Part shown: one piece after another, positions 11,901 to 23,874 of the stretch
How positions within the stretch are numbered: position 1 is the stretch's first letter
How the letters are laid out: every line of letters begins with the position of its first letter
Source of the DNA: Allantophomopsis cytisporea
Taxonomy: Eukaryota; Ascomycota; Leotiomycetes; Phacidiales; Phacidiaceae
NCBI GenBank assembly: GCA_024752435.1
Contig: CP103033.1
Span: 558,001-622,000 of the forward strand
Direction: 5' to 3'
Length of the DNA: 64,000 nucleotides
Position numbers and translations under genes: made by a program
The notes under the pieces: model-generated
Seen by the model: only the letters and a program-made list of their open reading frames with translations
Databases searched by the model: none
What the model was told of the DNA's origin: nothing

Positions 11901-12291
11901 GACGGAATGGAGAGAAAACTAGCAAGGCACAGTGGGAGATAGGCATGTAGAAATAGCGAAGCAGGTCAAAGAAGGGGTGTTGCAAAGGAGGCATACTGCG
12001 GAGGTGACCGAACACACCTTTCGTCTTCAGGAATACTGAGGATACATGTAGTGACAGAAGAGAGAATGAGACAGAGATTGGGGGTCATAAGCTTTAAGGA
12101 TAAGTTATGGATTCAGTTAAACTCTTTGAGAGGCCTTGTTTCATATCCTGGAAGAAATTTGAATCACGTGTAGAGAATGAAAGAACTTCAGAACAGGCGT
12201 TGCAGACAATGAGAATGTCAGATCAACAGAGCACGGAAGATGAAGTAAAACATGTTGCTTGTGTGCAATATCTTTCAAGTTCTTGAATAGT
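11901..12291. other. Short intergenic region
   Basis: Lies between the 5' end of the 308-aa gene and the 3' end of the ARPC1 gene, both on the minus strand. It should hold the ARPC1 3' UTR and the promoter of the 308-aa gene. Nothing else seen. Confidence 0.4.
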
Positions 12292-13554
12292 CTAAGCGTT
12301 CCAAATGACGAGTCTTCCGTCAACACCACTGGCTGTGAAATGTTAGCAAAGCAACTTGCAACTGCAAATGAGCATGTAGTCTTACTAGAAAACTTGGAAA
12401 CTCTAGAAGCATCACCCTCATAGACACGAATGGTATTGATGGTGTTCTGGTGCACCGTATGTAACTTGGTATCATCCTGGCTGCTAGGCTTTCCCTTCAA
12501 ATCCATTTGCTTGAACATGTTGAAAGCAGACTCCTCACGCGCTTCTCCAAGACCTGGTCTACCCTTGGCAGCTTCCAAAGAACCAGCCAGCTGCCAGCCA
12601 CCTTCACCACCTTGAAAACGGTATGCTTCACAGTCATATCCAGCAGCAATAATCTCACTCTCACCATTCCAGATCAAGCTCATGAAAGGAAGGAGTTGAG
12701 TGCTGATACTGAGAACTGCCTTTGGTACCTGATCAGGTCCATTAGGGTAGACAACCGAAATACTACTATCATGAGCAGCGAATGCAAGAGCATCCCCACT
12801 TGGAGAGAAAGAGGTAGCATGCACCCAACCACCAGAGTTGTTCAGGTATTCGCCACAAACGGTGTTGAAAGGCAATCTCTCTCCCCAAACACCTGGTTCA
12901 GGTTTGGAATCAACGCCTTTAATGAAACTGGAGAAGACTCGTGCATGGGCGTCGGTGGAGCCTGCAGCGAGAAGGACAGAGTTGGGATGCCACGCAACGG
13001 TAGTGATTGTGCTTCGAATTGGCTTCTTGAGGTGCTTAGACACCCACCAGTCGTTTTCCTCCTCAAAGTAACATATGGCAATAACTCTGGCTCCGGAGCC
13101 GACAGCGAACTTAGTCTCGGATGGAGACCAACGGACGAAGGTAGCAGCTCTGTTGATTCGGAGAAGAACAAGAGTGGGCTTGTAGCCAGTTGGAGAAGGC
13201 TCCCAGACTAATGCATTTCGGTCTATATAGAATCCGGAGTCAGTGATCCTATTTGTTCCAAGTACATGCGACAGGCAACATGTTATGATCGCAAAACCCC
13301 CTAATTCCACCAAGCAGCGCTGCCAACGTACCTTGAGAGCAAGTGACAATTCTCCCGCTGATTGGTGCAATATCGACACTGGTCACCAATTTGTCATGGC
13401 CCTTTAATTCATCCTTGAGCTTGAATCCACCACCAGTAGCCCCGTAGAGCTCGACGCTGGTATCTCTGGCGACAGCCAAAGTCTGGCGATCTGCGGAAAA
13501 TGAGTGGTCCGCGATGGGTGCGTGAAACAACTGGTGAACTTCTGGAGTGGCCAT
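12292..13554 (-). CDS. ARC40: Arp2/3 complex subunit 1 (ARPC1, WD40 protein)
   Basis: Three exons on the minus strand: 13554-13332, 13222-12386, 12332-12292, giving 366 aa, the usual family length. The start MATPEVHQLFHAPIADHSFS is conserved in fungal ARPC1; an ATG 14 codons further upstream is not. Recognisable WD40 features include DRNALVWEPSP across the first junction, ATFVRWSPSETKFAVGSGAR, TTVAWHPNSVLLAAGSTDA, HATSFSPSGDALAFAAHDS and a C-terminal blade TSGVDGRLVIWNA completed by the 41-nt last exon. The family-typical insert near residues 290-315 binds the actin/nucleation-promoting side of the complex. The protein scaffolds the Arp2/3 complex that nucleates branched actin at endocytic patches. 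Introns are 109 and 53 nt. The gene is head-to-head with the RRM gene, the two ATGs being about 270 bp apart. Confidence 0.93.
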
Positions 13555-13825
13555 GATGACTGTGTGAAAGTGATAGGAGGAGCTCTCTACTATCACACGT
13601 ATATGCGATTAGGAGTTGTAGGTGGAGTCAGCCGTCAGTGACGAAGCTCCAGCTCGATAGAGGGGTTTATGCCTTATCGCCAAGGCTGCCACAGCTCGAA
13701 ATCTTGGCGACGACTTTACATACCTATGATTTCGAGGTGATAATTGATCGCGCAAAACATATTCACGACGTAATCCTCAACAAGCACCTCTTTCAACTCC
13801 AATCCGAACAAATATCAAGCGCCAT
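13555..13825. promoter_or_regulatory. Shared divergent promoter, ARPC1 and U1A/U2B''-like gene
   Basis: Only 271 bp separate the two divergently oriented start codons, so both core promoters and both 5' UTRs must lie here. I did not identify a specific factor site. Confidence 0.55.
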
Positions 13826-14488
13826 ATGCTCGCGACTATGGCCACATCCGTCGTGCCCTCGAAAGCCGCCAATGGCACAGTAGCAGCTCCAAAAGCCCCA
13901 TCTTACGCACCAAATCAAACGTATGCCCAGCAAGATCTCCTCTCTCAAAGCTGTACTAACTGCTACAGGCTGTACCTAACGAACCTACCTTCAACGAAGA
14001 TCTCCAAGACTGATCTTCGCACCTCACTGTACCACCTCTTTTCTACCCACGGTCCCGTGCTAGACATCATCGCGTTACGAACGACCAAGATGCGCGGACA
14101 GGCACATGTTGTCTATCGGGATATCAATACAGCAACACAGGCGATGCGTGCACTCCAAGGATTCAACTTTTTCGGCTTGGAGATGAAGATCGCGTATGCG
14201 AAGAGCAAGAGTGACACACTTGCGAAGCTGGACGGTACCTTTAAGCAGCCTTCGGCACAAAATGCGGATGTAGGCGTTACGGAGTTGCAGCAGAGTATTT
14301 TCTCAGGCCCACCCAGGGGAGATGCTGCGAGCCTGCCTGCGAAACCGCTATTAGCAGTTGCGGCGCAGGATGCGGATAGTCCGGTTGGGGGAAGTGTGGC
14401 TGGGCAGAAGAGGAGGAGAGAGGAGGAAGAGGAAGAGGATGATGAGGGGAGTGATGTGGCCATGGAAGAGGACAGCGATGATGATTAG
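13826..14488 (+). CDS. U1A/U2B''-type snRNP RRM protein
   Basis: Two exons, 13826-13920 and 13969-14488, 204 aa (200 aa if the second ATG at 13838 is used). The 48-nt intron has donor GTATGC, branch CTAAC and acceptor CTACAG. Its length is a multiple of three and it has no stop, so the unspliced frame is also open. Splicing joins NQT to LYLTNLP, recreating the family RNP2 element; RNP1 is RGQAHVVY and the domain closes with MKIAYAKSKSD, the U1A/U2B'' signature. Only one RRM is visible. The tail is Ala/Pro-rich and ends in a Glu/Asp-rich stretch behind a short basic KRRRE motif. The protein is expected to bind a U1 or U2 snRNA hairpin in the spliceosome. Which of the two it serves cannot be decided here. 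Confidence 0.85.
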   Translation: MLATMATSVVPSKAANGTVAAPKAPSYAPNQTYAQQDLLSQSCTNCYRLYLTNLPSTKISKTDLRTSLYHLFSTHGPVLDIIALRTTKMRGQAHVVYRDINTATQAMRALQGFNFFGLEMKIAYAKSKSDTLAKLDGTFKQPSAQNADVGVTELQQSIFSGPPRGDAASLPAKPLLAVAAQDADSPVGGSVAGQKRRREEEEEEDDEGSDVAMEEDSDDD

Positions 14489-14848
14489 TGTGTGGGGATT
14501 GGCTGCTGTGATTTAAGCGTAGCTATGCATTTATGTGGCGTTCAGGAAGGTGGGAAAACGAATTGATAGGAAGGGCTCTTCTAGAAATGATGACTTAATT
14601 CACATCATACTTTTCAAAGTCCACTATCCGGTGGTTTTTTTGAGCTATAAATACGAGGAGTCACCAGTTTATTGCATAGAGTAGACTCAGACTATCGTAG
14701 TACTTATTCGTCTTGATTTTCTGCATGCTGATTGTGATCCCAACTAAGGATCACTTCATAATCGCTGCTGTATTCGATAACGGAAGAAGAACCTCCCATC
14801 AAACACAATATGAACACTTTTCAACCCGTAAATAATAAGCAAACCCAT
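14489..14848. other. Convergent intergenic region
   Basis: 360 bp between two convergent stop codons; it should hold both 3' UTRs. A TATAAATA string near 14646 is probably chance. Nothing else seen. Confidence 0.4.
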
Positions 14849-17425
14849 TCAGAACATCATGTATGTTCCGACTCCGGCAACGTCCAACTCCCTCATAATC
14901 CGTTGACTTGCTGATAGTGGGCTCCAGTCATCCCGTTCGGCCTGTTCGCCCTTTCTAACCGTTTTGTGCAGTTCAGTATCTTCATATGTGCTATACTCGT
15001 CCCCACCGTCGGAACCGCCCCTGTACTTGCAGTGTTCTTCCGTCTCATCATGAATGAACGGCTCTTCGGCCTCAGATGAAGGAAGAAAGCAATCACGCGG
15101 CTGAAAAGTATGCCCCGACTCTGCGCTCGAATCTAGCTCTTGATGCGCTTGGTCACTAGAGGATGGGAGCAGAGCATAATCGCCCGACACTCTAGCCTCT
15201 GTCACTCCACGCCGCTGTGCAAAGCCCTTATTGAATTCGTCGAGAGACCTTCGCCGGATATGATCGTAGAGAAATGCATTAGCAACAAGAGCAGGGGAGC
15301 CAATATGGAGACTCTCAGTATACCGAGAGGCTCTGACTGACGTGTTTTCTTTATGGCTAGTGGTGTATCTTGGATTTTCAATAGAGCTTTCGCTCGATAA
15401 CTGCTTGGACCTGAATTTTCGGTTCGATTTTTGGCGTGCTGGGTGAAGATCCAGTATACGTTGCCTGTCAAGTTTAACAAACCACTTGGGATCTCTCGCA
15501 TCTGTACTACTCATACGTTGGTTATTGGACGATAGCGATTCATGTTCATGTCTGGATGCAGGACGTCTGGTCAGTACGTCGATTGGTTCGTTAGAGGTAT
15601 CATTGTTATGATCATTGGTCGAATCCCGACAAATTACGCGTACAGACTTTCTATCAGAGTCTCCATAGGATTCATTTGATACTGTATACATATCTGAAAA
15701 CCCGGCAAAGTTCCGAGATTCATACTCGTCCTCGAATGTAGAATCGCAAAATAGATCATAGCATAGGCAGCCTCCTCGTAGACCCACGCTGTAGCCCTGG
15801 GTGACTGCGGCGTCAGGATCATTGTCTGCATCCATATTTTGCGCTGCTTGTGTAATGAAGTTACCAATTTCAGTACTGAGACTGGACGCGGAATATGTAA
15901 GTAGAGGGTGAGCGTGCGCAGTTGCAGGATTGTTGTGGGTCTGTAAGTCGAAGCCTCGCAATATTGGTAACGATTTCGAATTGCCATGCATAGAATCGCT
16001 AACATTAATAGCCGAATCCGGGCTCGTATTGTTGGAGCGAACTCTCCTAGGATGAGAATGTAAATTTCCATTGCTGGTGGCATGCTGCAATAATTGACGC
16101 TCCTCAGTTCCTTCGCACACAACCGGAAAGCCAAAGGCCCTGAGATACTCCGTCGTGTTCCCTGAGTCAACAGAACTGATTCCATCTCTCCGGATCTCCT
16201 CCCCAACAATCTTCTCTTCAGACCTTTTCTTTCTCACAGAATACCCAGCATCTAACATAGAAGCAGGCGTACGCCCAGAACTTTTGACAATTCGACGAGA
16301 GAAGGCAATGCGAGCTTCCCTTGTAAGCAAATCTACCTCCTTATTCCTCAACAACAAATCCGCAGGGTTTGTTTCGCAGTTTCCTGCAAAGTGATCGTAG
16401 ATTCTTCTAGCAGTCTTGAACAAAGAGTTAGCATAATCCATCCCTGTGATTTTAGCAGGCTCTCCTTTGTTTGGACGGCGAGTGAGAGACAAAAGAGGAG
16501 GTCTAAGCCAAGGACCGGGAATACTAGGTAACATACTATATTGCATAACATTACTGATATCTGTATCACGCGACACATCTACAAGGCTAGTATTTCCGTA
16601 AAATGTCTCTGAAAGAGACAGTCCCATTTTGAGAGGAACTGATAGACCAACAGCGGGACCTACAAGCCCCAACCAAATGATGAGATAGTGTTGAAGAGGG
16701 ATCCTGGATCCGCGTTGTTGAGCAAGTGATATAAGGATTTCTGTCGTATTGCAGTCATGAATGAAGAAGGCGGGCTTGAAAGTGATGGGGTGAGGCTATT
16801 TAGTTAGTATAAATCGATCAGAAGAATGGTAGAGACAATACTTCGAATGATATGCCACCAAGGACCCCCATCTCTCTAATGAATTTTTGTTCCTCTGGTA
16901 CGAGGAGGTGATATACTGTGTCGTGATCATTGGCAGAGTACCGTTCGGGAAGGTCATTCAATGTGAACCATAGACGAGGAGTGCCATACGAGGGCTGCCA
17001 GATGATATCGTAGGTAACTGTAGGTTGTTTGGGTGTCATGATTCCTGTGAGCCCTATGTTTCTTGAATTCCAGAGGTTTTCCTGACCGTTATTAGCATTC
17101 CAGTAACAAGTGGATCGAAGCCGGACTTTACAGAATCAGCCATTTCGGCATCTTGATCAATAGACATTTCGGTCAAGTTGCTTGCGCCATCACCCCAGTT
17201 CATCTTCTCAAAGGCATCTGCTAATTCTCCGGTTTGCTGGTCCGGTAATTTCACAGGTAGAGTAATGGAGACATATGATTGATATCCGCAAATGTCAAAA
17301 TGGTTGTGTACATTCAACTTCCATCGTCGACGAAGCTGTCCCAAATCGACTGACCTGTATATATTATCCATATGATGACATGCTTCTCCGAATTCCTCTA
17401 CCGTAAGATACGGGCTGAAGCTCAT
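14849..17425 (-). CDS. ATG10: Autophagy E2-like enzyme Atg10 with long C-terminal extension
   Basis: Three exons on the minus strand: 17425-17132, 17081-16842, 16795-14849, all joined in phase 0, 826 aa. Residues 1-235 read as Atg10: a starting helix (LTVEEFGEACHHM), WNSRNIGLTG, the strand YDIIWQPSYGTPRLWF, GGISFEPHPITF, the catalytic segment FIHDCNT with Cys193, and YLIIWLGLVGPAVGLSVP, where family members normally end. Atg10 takes Atg12 from the E1-like Atg7 and passes it to Atg5. Intron 1 (50 nt, GTAAAG donor, GCTAATAAC branch) and intron 2 (46 nt) are well supported because they restore conserved sequence. The frame then stays open for about 590 residues of Ser/Asn/Asp/Arg-rich sequence without a known domain. 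It may be a true fusion or extension, or a second gene (for example from an ATG at 16441) joined by an unrecognised splice; a GTATGT donor near 16527 is a candidate. Confidence 0.8.
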
Positions 17426-20400
17426 GTTGGAAGATTGTGGGCGGTATAGCCTGGAGACAATGGCACAACTTCCTTGTTAAGAGGCTGCTGAGAATGATCA
17501 AACCGACTGGATCGGGAAGATGCTTTTGGTAGTCAGCGACATTTGAAGCTTTACACCAGTGAAAGGAAAGCAGGTAAACCTGAAATTTCGTGCCCTCAGT
17601 ATTGGAGACTTGTACACTGTTGAATCTCCGATGCCACCTCTGATCGGGTCACTTGGCCAAACGAAGGTCTAAATAAAAGGAGAAGCTTTATATCTACCTC
17701 TTGAAAAGAAAGTGATGTAAATAAGTGATGACCATGTGTACGGCAGATTGGGTGTTGTTGTGGTGATAAGGAAATGCAGAGAGAAATTGTGTAGATGCAC
17801 CTTTGATGGGCTGGACAAAGTAACTGGAAAGAGCGTCAGCTTCATTCCTGACAACCTACGGAAAAGCTCGTTTCACTTAAATATATCTTACCTTCCCCAA
17901 AACAAGTACCGGAACTCTGCTTTGAAAAAGCAGGTATGTGGATAACTGGTGATTTGTCAAGACAAGAAGTCTGGATATCTCGAGGAGTCGAGGATTGCCG
18001 AAAAGGGACATTAGCGACCGAATGCGCGATTGCAATCACGTGCACCTTCCGTCAGCACTCAAATCTTACATACACACGAACATGGCAGAGCATAAGAATT
18101 CCATTTTACAATTAAGCTTGAATCGGAAACGACAACAGCATGATCGACTTTAGCATAAATCGATATGGCGATCAACATAATTGCATATTGTTCGACAAAT
18201 ATACACAGATATTCAGATTTCAAAATCCCATCTCACAGCCAGTTTACAAATCCGCTTTATAGCTCGAGCTTCGTTCAAGCATAAAAATAATGGAGTATGT
18301 CTGTATTCAAATCCATAGAATAAGGTGTAGTACATAAGCAGGCCACTGTGTATCTTATGGAGATGTTCCCCTTAGTTTCAGTTGAACAACCTAACAAGCA
18401 TATGATAAGTATTCTGATTCTGTGCTCCACAGGAAGTCTTGGAGTGCTTTAGCTATCAGGACCACGCGCCGAGATGGATTTCACAGTGTCATTATCTTGA
18501 CAATATTAGACGCGCACCGCACTGGTTCGTGCTATCGTCCATCCCTCGCATAAAAAGCGGAGCACACATCGTGAGCTGACGCAGGTGTCAACATCGCACA
18601 ATCAGAAACCAAATCCCCCGAAGTCAGTGCCTAGGAGCTGATCCTATGTTGCAGGTAGAACACTGTCAAATTTCGCACAGCTCACCGCATGCTATGCATG
18701 CAGTACGCGTTCTTGATGCATATCTTCCGCTATTGGGAGCAATTTATGGATTATTTCGATCTGAGATAAGATAGGAAGAAAATCTGTTCGTGATAATCCA
18801 TCCTTCGTAAGTATGGAGTCCGTTGGAATGCAAAAACACGTGTTGGTCATATCTTGTGTGGATTCCTACGAGGTACAGTCAAGAGTTAAATGTGGAATGC
18901 ATACGCAAATACAATGATCTTTGTAACATGGTCAGCGACTCAACTAATAGGTCCCAGGTACAAAGACCGCCATACTCATCTTATATTCTATTGGGTTCAA
19001 GTGCTACAATATCATCTGGCACCTTGAGTCTACACCCTAAGCATAAAACCCCGCAGCATATTGAGGGACATCATCGACATCAATGGATTTAGTCCCAATC
19101 ATGCTAAAATACAGTGCGACCAGGAGCCACACCATCAAGACCCTATAAGCAGTATTACCAAGATATTCCCGGTCATTCAACTATCAATATCAGTGACAGT
19201 ACTCTGGTATCATTTTATTACTCAGTGAAGTAGTTCTGGACTTTAGCAGTTGCAAAGACCGAGATGGTCAACAATCAAGTGAGCCGTGATCAATGCATAC
19301 GCGATGGTAGCAGTTCAAAAAAAAAAAAAATCCGTCTGTCGTCAGTCCATAACATTAGTGGGGACGGGGCAGACGGAGGCGCAAAGCGGGTGAGCGATTG
19401 AGGCGCCGCCTCATACGATTGGACACACACTTCACTCTACAACTGAAGCCCCTTGTAGCCAGAATCGTTGGCCGTTGCAGAAAGTGCGCTAGAGAATTTT
19501 TCTCATGTCATGGTGTGAAAAATGATCTGCAAGCATCCCTGTGTATGGTTGAAGGTCCAAGAAAGGAGATTAAGCATGGCGGACTTATGAAAGCCTGAAA
19601 TAAGAATGGAGGCAATTGTTGCTTGCAATCAGGTGAGAAGTCTACAGACTTACCATTACGGTATTGATGAAGAATATAGGTCTTGGATGAGGGGTGATAT
19701 GAGCCCCTTGTACTGTGTGCAGATTCATGGATTTCTCGGAAATGTGCCTTCGAACTCTAACTTGCATCATGACATCTTTGCAATAAATCCGCATTCGAGT
19801 CGCCATCTCCTTCGCCGGTCAGGCTCCCCGCACAGCCGCCAAGGACCCACAAGAGGTGGCTGACATGCAGCTCATCGGCCAGCTCCTTACTCAAACTTTT
19901 AGAGTGAGGCGACGATTCTGTATACGGTAAGACTCTGCGGGCTAAATATGACAAACCCACTTTAAGAATCCTCACAGAAATTCGGCAACAATTAATATTA
20001 TGTCAACCGAGGATACTTTTCAGTCATCGCTCTGACTATCAAAAACCGTCGCTGTCCACTTGCATGCGTCCTGTGATATCGGAGTAGATAAGATGGGTCC
20101 TGCGGTCGTGGCCGAGGCGGAGAGAATGTCGGGGTCCTGAAAAGCGGATTCTGGAGATATGAAGGAACGTTGGATCTGGAGTAAAGTGGCTCGCGATGGT
20201 TGAGTGCTTTGTGGGAGAGCGCAGTCAGATCCAAGATGACATGGCTTTCACAGAAGCTTTGAAGAATTTTCTTCAACCACTCTTTCTAAGAACAAGTTCG
20301 GATAGCGGCAGCATGGGATGACTGATGTGGCGTGCGAGATCCGCGACACAGAAGTCAAAGGCCCTAGGAGAGTGTGCGAAGAAGAGGCTGCAGCAAATTC

Positions 20401-22029
20401 GATACATATGTACGTAGTCCGGGTAAGGCACAACATCTAAGGGAGGACCTGCTGGGTTGAGCTGGGGTCATTACATGGTTGCTGATTGGTTGTTTTCGGC
20501 GTCCGCCGACATCTCAGATCCGTGAGCGGGGCGGGAGTGGCTGTTGGGCTTATCAACCAGCAAACCTACACTCGAGTATTCGCAGCGTTCAAGTGACGAT
20601 CATAATCCGCGAATAATTACGCTCTCTCCCAATGTACGAAGTAGGTATTGTACGTACTGTGTGTACCTGGTCTATCAACTGTCTCTTCCTTAGGAAACGT
20701 CAACCTTTTATTTTCGATTTCGGTACTCTGTGGAAAGGATTCCTCGACAAGGGATATGTTTTCTCAATGCGGTACGATAATCAAGATTCGATAGTAGTAT
20801 CGATTTGTGTCACTAGGTGCTCTTCTGGGTTGTTCGTACCAGTCGGTTCCTCATAACCACAGTTCTGGGTGGCCAAGAGATTCAAGAAAAGCACAGCAAC
20901 TCAGAGTCGAATTCATGTGCTACTGCGTACGAGTGACAATTACATCATTCATCCAAACGGACGGTACCGTATCAGTACTGCAAAGTTTATCAGTGGGCCT
21001 CAAGACTACGGGGTATTAGGACGCAATCACGAAGAATTAAACCGGACCCAATTTGGCCAGCTTGGCCACAACCGAAGATGAAAGCACACGTTCCGTCTGA
21101 TGATAATGCTCGCATTCATCTGCGTTTATACATACTAGTATATGAAATAAAATGTCTCGGAGCCTGTGTACCCTGCAGTGCTGACAATCTAGAAATATGG
21201 ATATGCTCGTACCTTAATTGATATGGATACATATGTGTGTGTAAGCTGTGTTACTCGTGAAAAGAGCTCTGATAACTGATGCGAAGGAGAGTATTCAGAG
21301 GAAATGTAAGGTAGTCTTATGAAGAGAGAGAGAGAGAGGTTGAGCACGTGTCCAAAGCAATTCAACGTGGAAGTCCACGATATCCTGCGATTATTTCAAC
21401 ACAGACTTGTACAAATAGCATACATATATCAATAGTCACCTTCCTCCTTTCGCGCAAAGAATGCATCGAAGTAGAATAAGTTCCTGTTAGGAGCTGTGAG
21501 AGCACCGCATTGCCCCCATGAGTCTGTGTCGCGTGTGAATCTTGGATGTCGCTGTTAATCAATTGGTCAGTGCGAAAGTCCTTATCTATGGGCCCAAGAA
21601 ATCCACTGCGTTAGACTGAACCTGAACCCGTAGCCGCACATTGTACACACTCACACACTCACACACTACACACAACACAGTACACAGTACACGATGATCC
21701 CTGCTCATGCTAACGAGAACTCTCCCATCCCATGGAGCTAGTCCAGAATCTCAGTTGGCAATGGCAGTGACGAGGGCGAGGGAAGGCCCATTTGAACTGG
21801 AATAGTCTCCATCCCTCCAGCCATAATAACCTCCCTTCTCCCCGTCTTCACCAGCATATCCTCAATCCTATTCTCTCCTCCCCTCTCCCCCTCCTGTCGA
21901 CTCTCGAGGCCTTTCACAGCCTTCTATACCGTATTACACCAGACGATATCATTGGTGTTCGGGTCCACCTATTCCAATATAATATCGACCTTGCACCATC
22001 ACTCGACTCAACAACGAGATACCGCAAAC
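17426..22029. other. Long intergenic region, no gene identified
   Basis: About 4.6 kb. Short frames on both strands are all under 100 codons, have no recognisable motif and do not join across plausible splice sites. A poly-A run lies near 19318-19330 and GA/CA tracts near 21325 and 21645. The last few hundred bases are CT-rich and should be the permease promoter and leader. Confidence 0.45.
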
Positions 22030-23874
22030 ATGGCGGATGTTGAGAAGAATGCCGTCTTCAACGACAATAAGGCCGGCTCGTCGCCGACTCCAGCATATGG
22101 CAACGAGCCAGCCTACGATTCCTACGAGACCAGCAGCGAGATTAAGCAAAGTTACCCCCGCCGTATTTTAGACAGTTTCAAGCGCGATCCGAATGCCTCT
22201 GCTACCCCTAAAGGTCCTGTTGGTGCAGAAGGACATGTCTTCCAGCCCGAGGCTGCGGCAATGGGAACTGAGAATAGTGGACTTGCAAGAAAGTTAAAGG
22301 GTAGACATTTGCAAATGATTGCCATCGGTGGATCTATCGGTAAGATTACTATGATCATTACGTTGTCCTCAGATTAGTGAACTGACTTCGTTTCAGGTAC
22401 TGGTCTCTTCGTTGCCTCTGGTAAGGCACTCGCCGCCGGTGGACCAGCTTCCCTTCTCATCGCTTTTGGTCTCATTGGTATCATGTTGTTCTGTACCGTT
22501 CACGCTCTTGGTGAATTGGCTGTCATCTTCCCGGTTGCTGGTTCCTTCTCCGCATATTCCACTCGATTCTTGGACCCAGCCTGGGGTTTTGCTATGGGAT
22601 GGAACTACGCTATGCAATGGTTGGTTGTCTTACCATTGGAAATCATCGCCGCATCTATCACGATCAATTACTGGAATGACGAGATCAGCAAGGCCGTTTG
22701 GGTCACTGTTTTCCTAATTGTCATTATCTCCATCAACTTGTTCGGTGTTAAGGGTTATGGTGAAGCCGAGTTCGTCTTCTCTATCATCAAGGTCATTGCC
22801 GTCATTGGCTTCATTATTCTCGGTATTGTCATCAACTGTGGAGGTGGACCAAAAGGTGGCTATATCGGAGGACGATACTGGCAGGATCCAGGACCATTTG
22901 TCGACGGATTCAAAGGTCTCTGCAGTGTGTTCGTTACTGCTGCCTTTGCTTTCGCCGGTACCGAGTTGGTTGGTCTCGCAGCCGCTGAGACCGAAAATCC
23001 AAGAAAGTCCCTTCCAACTGCTGTAAAGCAAGTTTTCTGGCGTATCACTCTTTTCTACATGGTATCCCTCACCATTGTCGGACTCTGCGTGTCTTCGAGC
23101 AATCCTCATCTCCTGCAGGGTGGAAGTGCCGATGCTGCTGCTTCCCCCTTCGTTATCGCTATTCAAAGCGCTGGAATCTCGGGTCTTGACTCTGTCATGA
23201 ATGTAGTTATCCTCATTGCCGTTCTATCCGTCGGCAACTCCTCAATTTTTGGCTCCTCCCGTACCCTTGCTGCCCTCGCCGATCAAGGCCAAGCCCCAAA
23301 GATTCTTGGATATATCGACCGTAAGGGCCGCCCCCTCGTATCCATCATCTTGGCATCGCTCCTTGGATTCATCGCCTACGCCGCTGTCTCCGATGCTGAA
23401 GGTGACGTCCTTGACTGGATGCTTGCTCTCTCCGGTCTTTCTTCCATTTTCACCTGGGGATCTATTTGCTTGGCACATATCCGATTCCGCAGGGCTTGGA
23501 AATTGCAAGGTCACTCGCTCGACGAGCTCGCATTCCGCTCGCAACCGGGAGTTATCGGTTCCTGGGTTGGATTCATCTTCAACGTCCTCGTTCTTATTGC
23601 TCAGTTCTGGACTGGTGCCTGGCCTCACGGTTATGGGACTCTAGGTGCTTCCGGCCAGGCTGAGTCCTTCTTCCTTGCCTATCTCGCTGCCCCCATCGTC
23701 ATCATCTTCTACGTCGTTTACAAATTCGTCATGAAGACATCCATTGTTCGCTGCAAGGATATGGACCTTGTTACTGGAAGAAGAGAACTCAACCTTGAGC
23801 AGATTTTGGCTGAGGAGCGCGTCGAGCAGGCTGCTTGGCCTAAGTGGAAGAAAGCCTACAAGTTGGTCTGTTAA
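22030..23874 (+). CDS. Amino-acid permease (yeast amino-acid transporter family, GAP1-like)
   Basis: Two exons, 22030-22339 and 22397-23874, 595 aa, a normal length. The 57-nt intron (GTAAGA donor, TTTCAG acceptor) interrupts the signature GGSIG/TGLFVASGKAL at the start of membrane helix 1. About 95 cytosolic N-terminal residues precede twelve predicted helices. Family motifs include PVAGSFSAYSTRFLDPAWGF, FAFAGTELVGLAAAETENPR and a substrate-region helix with SSIFGSSRTLAALADQG. The C-terminal tail (LEQILAEERVEQ) is short and charged. It should be a plasma-membrane proton symporter for amino acids. Which amino acids cannot be told from sequence; the overall pattern is closest to broad-range GAP1/AGP-type carriers. 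No transporter or catabolic partner gene is adjacent, so context gives no substrate clue. Confidence 0.93.

Noticed and set aside
22714..23166. 150-codon minus-strand frame inside the amino-acid permease gene
   Set aside because: It is the antisense shadow of strongly conserved permease sequence.
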